This document shows positions 1 to 4,417 of a stretch of 5,057 bases of DNA, in pieces. The notes below the pieces were generated by a model. The model was not told the origin of the DNA, ran no database searches, and saw only the letters and a program-made list of their open reading frames with translations. Numbering within the stretch: position 1 is the stretch's first letter; each line of letters starts with the position of its first letter. A program made the translations under genes and the position numbers. The DNA is from Methylomonas sp. (GTDB taxonomy: Bacteria > Pseudomonadota > Gammaproteobacteria > Methylococcales > Methylomonadaceae), in the NCBI GenBank assembly GCA_026988195.1, contig JALSLS010000015.1, positions 1 through 5,057 on the forward strand, given 5' to 3'.

Positions 1-435
1 ATCACCGGCCATGTGGGGGTTAATAGATGCACGAATATTATTTAATTCTATTGAGCCAATACCAACACTGTTTAAACGCGTGTTAAATACTTTGATTGTG
101 CCGTTAGCTGTTCTGCTTTGAGAAGGATAGCCTTTTTCTAACTGTAATTTAGTTGCGATTTGTTCAGGTATGCTAATCAGGGTTGCGCCTGTATCCAGTA
201 AAAAGGTGACAGGTATGTGGTTAATCTGACCATTAACCACATAATGTCCGTATCGATTTTGCTGTAATCTTACTTCGGCAATATTATTGTTAACTTTAGA
301 TAAAACATCTTGATTTGGGTTGTTCTGTTGCTCAAGATAATTATTAAAACCAAAGGTTAAAAGTATTAATAGCATTACCCAGGCAATATAAATCATACCC
401 TGGCCAATTTTGGATGAGCTATCAGTTTTGTTCAT
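1..435 (-). CDS. Membrane-anchored retropepsin-like aspartic protease, C-terminus cut by window edge
   Basis: I translated the minus strand from the ATG at 435 and found 145 codons with no stop up to the window edge. Residues 1-13 are a short polar leader and about 14-30 form one hydrophobic segment (GMIYIAWVMLLILLTFGF), suggesting an inner-membrane anchor with the protease domain outside the cytoplasm. A QQNNPNQ linker follows, then the domain with QNRYGHYVVNGQI at 60-71 and the catalytic motif LLDTGAT at 79-85 (catalytic Asp81). This order matches the TIGR02281 clan AA single-domain proteases, which are thought to work as dimers because each chain supplies one DTG. Family members run to about 170-200 residues, so roughly 30-50 residues, including the usual late LLGMSFL-type motif, lie outside the window. 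The start overlaps the DUF2288 gene by 14 bases and has no strong ribosome site of its own, which fits translational coupling. The substrate is unknown. Confidence 0.92.
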   Translation of the reverse strand, partial: MNKTDSSSKIGQGMIYIAWVMLLILLTFGFNNYLEQQNNPNQDVLSKVNNNIAEVRLQQNRYGHYVVNGQINHIPVTFLLDTGATLISIPEQIATKLQLEKGYPSQSRTANGTIKVFNTRLNSVGIGSIELNNIRASINPHMAGD

Positions 436-715
436 TGTCTTTATCTTGTACAAGAATCCAAGGTTTAATGACAACGGCCCACACTGAGACTTTATTTTCA
501 AACCATTGTAAAGCTTGTTGATCAGAAACAGGGGCGACTTGTTTGTTTAATAGCCACTGTTCAACTTGTGCTTTATTATCTAAAGAAAACTGGTGAGCAA
601 CCTCGACTAAATCAATACTTGAATCAACTGAAATAGCTAAGCCACTAGCAAAAAAACGTTGTAATTCATGCCAAGGTATTTGAGACGTTTCTAAGTTTAT
701 TTCTTTTTTATTCAT
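422..715 (-). CDS. DUF2288-family small protein
   Basis: This encodes a 97-residue soluble protein with no signal peptide or membrane segment. The recognisable pattern is WHELQRFFASGLAISV (15-30), then DLVEVA (35-40), a DN..QVEQWL stretch (46-55), a QALQWF segment (67-72) and the closing WAVVIKPWILVQ (79-90). This tryptophan-punctuated layout and length match what I know of DUF2288, a family of about 90-100 residues in gammaproteobacteria and cyanobacteria with no established function. The assignment is from memory of the family pattern, not a search. It is the first gene of a minus-strand pair with the aspartic protease, whose ATG lies 14 bases inside this gene's 3' end, so the two are probably co-transcribed and coupled. 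No clear Shine-Dalgarno precedes the ATG; the upstream bases read CATCATCACTCA. The last seven residues are a charged tail (DKDNEQN). Confidence 0.8.
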   Translation of the reverse strand: MNKKEINLETSQIPWHELQRFFASGLAISVDSSIDLVEVAHQFSLDNKAQVEQWLLNKQVAPVSDQQALQWFENKVSVWAVVIKPWILVQDKDNEQN

Positions 716-787
716 TGAGTGATGATGTATTGATATTGAACTGGTATTCTATAGCAATATTAGAATATACACTAAGAGGAAATACCA
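716..787. promoter_or_regulatory. Divergent promoter region between DUF2288 and TPR genes
   Basis: This 72-base AT-rich gap separates two divergent genes and must hold both promoters. For the plus strand, a possible sigma70 pair is TTGAAC (736-741) and TAGAAT (761-766), but the 19-base spacer is longer than ideal. A good ribosome site, AAGAGGA (774-780), lies seven bases before the ATG at 788 and supports that start. I could not settle on a minus-strand promoter. The promoter call is tentative; the ribosome site is clear. Confidence 0.45.
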
Positions 788-1633
788 ATGGCATTGTTTG
801 ATGCATACAAAAAAAAATCAACTTTAACCGCTGCAATTAAACAGACTGCAAATGCGCGTGAAAGTGAAGGCACCAGAGCCGATCAATTATTTTCTAGTGC
901 TTATCAAGGTTTTGCGAAGGTTGTTGAAGGTGATTTAGTGAGAGGAGAGGCTTTGTATAATTGGGGTTTTTCATTATTACATCAGGCAAAAAGCAAAACT
1001 GAAGATGAAAGTATTAAACTGTATTTAAGTGCAATTACTAAGTTTTCTTTCTGTTTATTAGTCGCACCGAATCATCTGGGAGCTGCAATTGATGGGGGGG
1101 TTGCCTATATGGATCTAGCACGAATTTTGGATGTGAATGCTAATGATGAACTTTATGATTTAGCGGGTGAGTATTTTGAAAATTCTGAAAGGATTCAACG
1201 AGGTAGTGCTGCTTATAATTTGGCATGTATTTATGCTTTACGAGGTCAACAGGATGCTTGTGTAGAAGCGTTGACTCTATCAAAAGAGAGTGGCAGCTTA
1301 CCAAATGTTGAAGATATGAATAATGACCCTGATTTAGCAAAAGTAAAAAATGCTAAATGGTTTGTCGAGTTTATTGAAGCAGTGAAGGCAGGTCCTGCGC
1401 CTAAAGTTGTTGATGAAAGTGTTGCTATTTATGATGCTGAAGGTAATGTCGTCAATAAGAAAAAGAAGAAGAAAGTACTTGAAACTGAAGTTGATGGCGT
1501 CGTTTATGATGCTGAAGGTAACGTTCTCAGAAAGGTTGATTCTGATGATGCTGCTGCTGATGATGATGATGTAACAGTGGATAAAAAAATTGAAGAATCA
1601 GCTGAACCAGAGAAAACTGAAGCCGATAAATAA
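788..1633 (+). CDS. Cytoplasmic TPR-like repeat protein with charged C-terminal tail
   Basis: This encodes 281 residues with no signal peptide. About residues 25-200 look all-helical and TPR-like: RADQLFSSAYQGFAKVVEGD (30-49), ALYNWGFSLLHQA (55-67), a helix pair at 72-92 ending LLVAPNHLGAAIDGGVAYMDLA, and a YDLAGEYFENSERIQ segment (123-137). Then GSAAYNLACIYALRGQQDACVEALTLS (139-165), with NNDPDLAKVKNAKWFVEFI (178-196), strongly resembles the closing unit of TPR arrays. TPR arrays usually mediate protein-protein contacts; no partner can be named. From about 205 on the protein becomes low-complexity: YDAEGNV occurs at 215-221 and 240-246, a run of six lysines follows the first copy, and the end is Asp/Glu-rich. 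The start is fixed by AAGAGGA at 774-780. There is an A9 run at codons 8-10 and a G7 run at 1094-1100, but the frame is intact. The function is unknown. Confidence 0.85.
   Translation: MALFDAYKKKSTLTAAIKQTANARESEGTRADQLFSSAYQGFAKVVEGDLVRGEALYNWGFSLLHQAKSKTEDESIKLYLSAITKFSFCLLVAPNHLGAAIDGGVAYMDLARILDVNANDELYDLAGEYFENSERIQRGSAAYNLACIYALRGQQDACVEALTLSKESGSLPNVEDMNNDPDLAKVKNAKWFVEFIEAVKAGPAPKVVDESVAIYDAEGNVVNKKKKKKVLETEVDGVVYDAEGNVLRKVDSDDAAADDDDVTVDKKIEESAEPEKTEADK
1428..1521 (+). repeat. Direct 19-bp repeat encoding the duplicated YDAEGNV motif
   Basis: The 19 bases tttatgatgctgaaggtaa occur at 1428-1446 and again, identically, at 1503-1521, 75 bases (25 codons) apart and in the same frame. 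Each copy encodes YDAEGN followed by V. A short basic stretch follows each: VNKKKKKKV after the first and LRKV after the second. Exact base identity suggests a recent in-frame duplication or conversion, but a constrained motif in an AT-rich gene could also produce it. Confidence 0.75.
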
Positions 1634-1668
1634 AGCCTGATAGAGATAGTTCAAAAAAATCTGCATAG

Positions 1669-1785
1669 CTGCAGTGGTAACCGTTCACCTCCCCCTTTGA
1701 AAAAGGGGGATTGAGGGGGATTTGTCTAACAAAATCTCCCCTAACCCTTCTTTTCCAAAGAGGAGGACTAAACGGTTACCTGCAG
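1669..1785. repeat. 117-bp palindromic (MITE/REP-like) element
   Basis: The ends are inverted repeats: ctgcagtggtaaccgtt at 1669-1685 against aacggttacctgcag at 1771-1785, matching over 15 bases with two extra bases in the left arm. Inside, purine-rich and pyrimidine-rich tracts continue the pairing imperfectly to a loop near 1721-1731, so transcription would give one long hairpin. A local alternative stem pairs cccccttt (1691-1698) with aaaggggg (1702-1709) around a three-base loop. The 'ccccctttgaaaaaggggga' core resembles short dispersed repeats known from many bacterial genomes; no coding capacity is present. It begins 36 bases after the TPR stop and may influence transcript ends, but it lacks a T-run. 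Confidence 0.8.
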
Positions 1786-1838
1786 TGAGGTCATCTACTT
1801 GGTTTTTTATAGCTATTTTTGCTGATAATTATTAGGAT

Positions 1839-1885
1839 ACTGCCATTAAGTTAAGCGAAAATATAGGGTGTGCTTCGTGCCATGC
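1839..1885 (+). repeat. Truncated half copy of the 4074-4185 palindromic element
   Basis: The 17 bases actgccattaagttaag at 1839-1855 are identical to 4077-4093 in the left arm of the complete element downstream. Similarity continues weakly inward (tagggtgtgctt here against taggatgtgctga there). The matching right arm (cttaacttaatggcagt) is absent here: the sequence instead runs into the separate composite palindrome beginning at 1893. This is best read as a half element left after deletion or after insertion of the neighbouring repeat. The inner boundary is approximate. Confidence 0.7.
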
Positions 1886-1892
1886 ATGATGG

Positions 1893-2156
1893 GTAACTAT
1901 TCAGCACCTTTAGTGCAATGTTTTGTAGGAGCGTCCGCCCTCGGCACACCGCTTCGCTGCTCCTGCATTGCTCTACCTACGTGCATAATCTACATGGATG
2001 TAGTGAATGCAGATATTGCAGGAGCAAATATCTGCCCATACACTAGTCGGCGCGAAGATAATTGAAAGTTTTAGAGAAAAGAGCATTATTTTAATCGCGC
2101 CGAGGGCGGACGCTCCTACATCATCATTATTGTCTACTCACAAGCTGAATAGTTAC
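1893..2156. repeat. 264-bp nested palindromic repeat element
   Basis: Outer inverted arms of 13 bases are gtaactattcagc (1893-1905) and its exact complement at 2144-2156. Nested inside are perfect 22-base arms at 1924-1945 and 2099-2120, beginning tgtaggagcgtccgccctcg. Further in are tcggcgcga (2047-2055) with tcgcgccga (2095-2103), gctcctgca (1959-1967) with tgcaggagc (2017-2025), a 9-bp stem gcagatatt/aatatctgc (2009-2017/2027-2035), and ctacatggatgtag (1990-2003), a six-base-pair stem with a two-base loop. The GTAGGAGCG-type arm recalls REP sequences of pseudomonads and relatives, which are mobilised by RAYT transposases; no such gene is in the window. The GC-rich arms contrast with the AT-rich surroundings. 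It ends 24 bases from the cyclase stop codon. Confidence 0.8.
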
Positions 2157-2179
2157 GATGATAGGCTGGTTTTTCTAAA

Positions 2180-3082
2180 CTATGCTATCTGAGCAATGGA
2201 CTCTAGCTTAACCTGGTTTCTGCCTTTTTCTTTCGCGCAATACATTGCGCTATCAGCTCGTTTAATTAATGATTCAGAGGTATCATTTCCCTTTAAGGAG
2301 CTAACCCCAAGGCTGGCAGTTAGTTTTATGACATCCATGCCGTAAGCAATTGAATGGTTTTCAATTTTTGAACGAATTCTTTCAGCCATAGTATTGGCGC
2401 CATCAAGGTTAGTATCGCTTAAAAGGATAACGAACTCTTCCCCTCCATAGCGAAAGACCATATCACTGCTTCGTACAACATCTTTGATGCAGTTTGCGGC
2501 TGAGGCTAATGCAATATCACCGCATTCATGACCAAAATGATCATTAACATCTTTAAAATGATCAATATCAAAGAAAATAATAGATAAATGTCGAGAATTT
2601 CGATGAGAAAGTCGAATCTCTCTTTCTAGAGAGTCATTAAAAGCTGTTCTGTTGTTAGTTTTGGTTAAAGGGTCTGTATAAGCCATCTTCAATGCCTGAT
2701 TGAATAAAGTGGCATTTCTTAGAGGATAAATTAACGAGCAGAGTAGACTTTCTAGTAGTTTAATTTCATCATCATTAAAGCGTTGTCTACGCATGATCTT
2801 TAAACTACCCAATTGCATTTCCTCAACTTTTAAAGCGTAGGTGCATGAGTGTTTAGTGACAATACCTTTGTTTATATTGAGTTTAAACTCATCATTTTCA
2901 TAAACAAAACCATTATGCGGAATTAGCGCTTTAATTTTATTACTGAATATATTGACTAACTCATTAAATTCTAGTGTTGTTTGCAAGGCACTACTAATAT
3001 CGTAATGGTGTAGGTTAACTGCTTTTGAGGCTTCAAAAGAATTATTACTTACAATCGCTATATTTGCTGATTTTTTTTTCAT
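2180..3082 (-). CDS. Diguanylate cyclase with N-terminal GAF-like sensor region
   Basis: This 300-residue protein makes cyclic di-GMP from two GTP molecules. About residues 28-125 resemble a GAF-type sensor: a leading helix SSALQTTLEFNELVNIFSNKI, strands around 55-100, and a closing helix NDDEIKLLESLLCSLIYPLRNA. The ligand is unknown. The GGDEF domain (about 130-296) is complete: DPLTKTNNR (137-145), the metal-binding Asp172 in FFDIDHFK (170-177), DHFGHECGD (181-189), active-site GGEEF (213-217) and closing YCAKEKGRNQV (281-291). RSSD at 204-207 lies exactly five residues before GGEEF, the standard spacing of the inhibitory I-site, so product feedback is expected. There is no signal peptide or membrane segment, so the enzyme is cytoplasmic. 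The ATG is supported by AGGA (complement of 3090-3093) seven bases upstream. An A9 run encodes the three lysines directly after the start. The gene stands alone and diverges from the SRPBCC gene. Confidence 0.96.
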   Translation of the reverse strand: MKKKSANIAIVSNNSFEASKAVNLHHYDISSALQTTLEFNELVNIFSNKIKALIPHNGFVYENDEFKLNINKGIVTKHSCTYALKVEEMQLGSLKIMRRQRFNDDEIKLLESLLCSLIYPLRNATLFNQALKMAYTDPLTKTNNRTAFNDSLEREIRLSHRNSRHLSIIFFDIDHFKDVNDHFGHECGDIALASAANCIKDVVRSSDMVFRYGGEEFVILLSDTNLDGANTMAERIRSKIENHSIAYGMDVIKLTASLGVSSLKGNDTSESLIKRADSAMYCAKEKGRNQVKLESIAQIA

Positions 3083-3399
3083 GACTTATTCCTGATATGC
3101 CTTGAATTTATTGTTATCTAAGACCAGAGCTTTTTTTATGCCATGTTTTTAAATGTGTTTTAATTCAGTTGCTTGGGGTGTTTTATAAGGCGTGTCAAAT
3201 TTTTGTCTTGAGTCAAGGGGCAAGGGCTTGCCGGCTTGTGTTTTTTGTGAAATATTCACTGAATGTTCAGCCTTTTATTGAAATAATATCGACAGCGCTA
3301 TTAATAGTGGTCATCAATATTTGATAATATTATGCTAGAGAACACAGAGTGTTTTATAATGTAAGGCTTGTTTTTAAACTCCATTAATTAGGATGTAAT
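3083..3399. promoter_or_regulatory. Divergent regulatory region between cyclase and SRPBCC genes
   Basis: This 317-base AT-rich gap holds both promoters and no gene. On the minus side, AGGA at 3090-3093 (complement) is the cyclase ribosome site; TTGACA (complement of 3193-3198) and TTGACT (complement of 3211-3216) are -35-like, but neither has a good -10 at standard spacing. Short palindromes are cttgagtcaag (3207-3217), ggcaagggcttgcc (3219-3232), ctattaatag (3298-3307) and atcaatatttgat (3313-3325), any of which could be an operator. On the plus side, AGGA (3390-3393) sits six bases before the ATG at 3400. Confidence 0.55.
3355..3360 (+). promoter_or_regulatory. Candidate -10 box (TATAAT) for the SRPBCC gene
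   Basis: A perfect TATAAT lies 40 bases before the ATG at 3400, which would give a leader of roughly 30 bases including the AGGA ribosome site. The hexamer 17 bases upstream (around 3332-3337, atgcta) is a poor -35, so activity may depend on an activator. The palindromes at 3298-3307 and 3313-3325 lie just upstream, where an activator could bind. Confidence 0.5.
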
Positions 3400-4002
3400 A
3401 TGAAGAAATTTTCGTTATTTATTTCGGTGGCTTTATTCTTTTTTTCTGCTGTTGCAACTGCACACGGTCCTGTTAGAGGAAAAATGACAGCAACACTTTT
3501 AATTGATGCACCTGCTGAGAAAGTATGGGGCGTTATCAGTGATTATGGCGATATGTCATGGCATCCAGCGATGGCAAAATCATCTGCTGATAATGGAAAT
3601 AATAAAGGTTCAATTCGTGTTTTAACTTTAAAAGGTGGCGGTACTATTACTGAAGAGTTAAAAGTGTATAAAGCAGATAAAATGTCATATAAGTATAAAA
3701 TTACTGATATGAGTACGGTTAAAACAATTAAGCATGCTGGTCAAGATGAAAATGTGCCTGTTTTACCCGTAGAAAATTACCAAGCAACATTAACTGTAAA
3801 ACCAAAAGGTCGTAAATCTTTAGTGACTTGGGTTGCAACGTACTATCGTGGCTATGTAAACAACAATCCACCAGAAGAATTAAATGAAGCAGCAGCTGAT
3901 GCAGCAGTGACAGCTGTTTTAACGGAAGGTTTAGTTGATTTAGCACAAAATTTTGATACGGGTGCTAACTCCTCAGAAGTTAAAATCACTATGAGAAGGT
4001 AG
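3400..4002 (+). CDS. Exported SRPBCC-fold protein, MxaD-like
   Basis: This encodes 200 residues with a clear Sec signal peptide: MKK, a hydrophobic core at 4-18, and an ATA cleavage site at 19-21, leaving mature HGPVRGK. The mature protein starts with MTATLLIDAPAEKVWGVISDYGDMSWHPAM (29-58), the typical SRPBCC opening strand plus helix, followed by the TLKGGGTITEEL strand (76-87), YQATLTVKPKGRKSLVTWVATYYRG (127-151) and a long C-terminal helix (about 158-184). This order, with the HGP mature end, WHPA, LKGGGT and PPEEL features, resembles MxaD, a periplasmic protein of methylotrophs reported to assist electron flow between PQQ methanol dehydrogenase and its cytochrome c. No dehydrogenase gene is visible, so that role is an inference; another hydrophobic-ligand-binding role is possible. 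The segment at about 104-124 may be an insertion relative to MxaD. The start is supported by AGGA at 3390-3393. An intrinsic terminator follows directly, so the gene is probably monocistronic. Confidence 0.88.
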   Translation: MKKFSLFISVALFFFSAVATAHGPVRGKMTATLLIDAPAEKVWGVISDYGDMSWHPAMAKSSADNGNNKGSIRVLTLKGGGTITEELKVYKADKMSYKYKITDMSTVKTIKHAGQDENVPVLPVENYQATLTVKPKGRKSLVTWVATYYRGYVNNNPPEELNEAAADAAVTAVLTEGLVDLAQNFDTGANSSEVKITMRR

Positions 4003-4020
4003 TTTTTTTCATTGTTGCTA

Positions 4021-4060
4021 AAAAGGGGGCGGTTTTCTTTATTGAAACCGCCCTTTTTTT
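4021..4060 (+). terminator. Rho-independent terminator of the SRPBCC gene
   Basis: A stem of nine perfect pairs, gggcggttt (4027-4035) with aaaccgccc (4045-4053), closes a nine-base loop and is followed by seven Ts (4054-4060). It lies 18 bases after the stop codon. The A-run before the stem gives five Us on the opposite strand, so weak bidirectional action is possible. Confidence 0.95.
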
Positions 4061-4073
4061 ATATACCCTGTAC

Positions 4074-4185
4074 GTCACTGCCATTAAGTTAAGATAACAG
4101 GTAGGATGTGCTGAGGGACGAAGCGCATCGTTTACAGCTGATGCGCTTCCTGTCGTCACACACCGCTTAACTTAATGGCAGTGAC
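4074..4185. repeat. 112-bp palindromic element with perfect 20-bp terminal arms
   Basis: The arms gtcactgccattaagttaag (4074-4093) and their exact complement (4166-4185) bound the element. Pairing continues imperfectly inward and becomes perfect again at gaagcgcatc (4120-4129) with gatgcgcttc (4140-4149), closing a 10-base loop. It has no coding capacity and begins 13 bases after the terminator. A half copy lies at 1839-1885, showing that this is a dispersed family. The structure suggests a MITE-like or REP-like element; no flanking target duplication is obvious. Confidence 0.85.
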
Positions 4186-4230
4186 CCTGCAATACAATTT
4201 AAAATTAAGGTATTGGTGCTTAGGCAACCG

Positions 4231-4333
4231 GCAATAAATAACCCACCAAAATAGTTCCATGACGCTGGAGCGTCACAAGCTGCATTCCCACGCTGGAGTG
4301 AAGGAACGATGGGGAGGGGAGGGTATTTATTGC
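4231..4333. repeat. 103-bp nested palindromic element
   Basis: The outer arms are gcaataaataaccc (4231-4244) and gggtatttattgc (4321-4333), complementary except for one unpaired base. Nested inside are gttcc/ggaac (4254-4258/4293-4297) and two hairpin units: gacgctggagcgtc (4261-4274), a six-bp stem with a two-base loop, and a decayed version, cacgctggagtg (4290 region, upstream of the ggaac arm). 'CACGCTGGAGCGTG' type units are familiar in dispersed repeats of proteobacteria. It differs in sequence from the 4074-4185 element, so two repeat families sit back to back. Confidence 0.72.
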
Positions 4334-4376
4334 GAACCAAAAGCTTTAAGTAGCATCAATTGTTAATATTATTTAT

Positions 4377-4417
4377 AGCGGACAATACCGCTTTACAAAG
4401 AGTGAGGTGGCTCATTG
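4377..4417 (+). promoter_or_regulatory. Leader hairpin and ribosome site fixing a TTG start
   Basis: agcgg (4377-4381) can pair with ccgct (4388-4392) around a six-base loop, forming a small leader hairpin. GAGGTG (4404-4409) is a good Shine-Dalgarno sequence five bases before TTG (4415-4417). In that frame a stop, TGA, lies at 4403-4405, so translation cannot begin further upstream and no ATG follows until well inside the propeller domain. I found no convincing promoter; TTGTTA (4360-4365) is only a weak -35 candidate. Confidence 0.7.

Larger units (their letters stand above)
1634..2179. other. Gene-free, repeat-filled intergenic region between convergent genes
   Basis: The TPR gene and the diguanylate cyclase gene point towards each other across about 550 bases. 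Short open frames here (for example 1868-2065 and 2007-2192, plus strand) lie almost entirely over inverted repeats, overlap one another, and show no ribosome site or recognisable protein, so I do not call genes. Three palindromic elements, listed separately at 1669-1785, 1839-1885 and 1893-2156, occupy most of it. The remaining unique DNA (1634-1668, 1786-1838 and 2157-2179) shows no promoter or RNA gene. I see no classical GC hairpin plus T-run terminator for either gene; the long hairpins may serve instead. Confidence 0.7.

Noticed and set aside
1140..1340. Minus-strand open frame inside the TPR gene
   Set aside because: It is antisense to a well-supported gene, has odd composition rich in His, Leu and Gln, and shows no ribosome site.
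1669..1785. Intrinsic terminator for the TPR gene
   Set aside because: The hairpin is long and imperfect and is not followed by a T-run; the repeat-element reading explains it better.
1669..2156. CRISPR array
   Set aside because: The repeats are inverted pairs of different sequences, not regularly spaced direct repeats with unique spacers, and no cas gene is present.
1893..2156. Target-site duplication flanking the composite palindrome
   Set aside because: GATG occurs near both ends, but not at equal distance from the arms, so it does not form a convincing duplication.
1868..2192. Two short plus-strand open frames (1868-2065 and 2007-2192)
   Set aside because: They lie over inverted repeats, overlap each other, lack ribosome sites and give protein sequences shaped by the repeat arms.
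3193..3216. Complete sigma70 promoter for the cyclase using TTGACA or TTGACT
   Set aside because: Neither hexamer has a reasonable -10 at 15-19 bases; the nearby TATAAA is at an unsuitable distance.
3728..3946. Minus-strand open frame inside the SRPBCC gene
   Set aside because: Its Leu-rich product reflects the reverse reading of a conserved gene; nothing supports translation.
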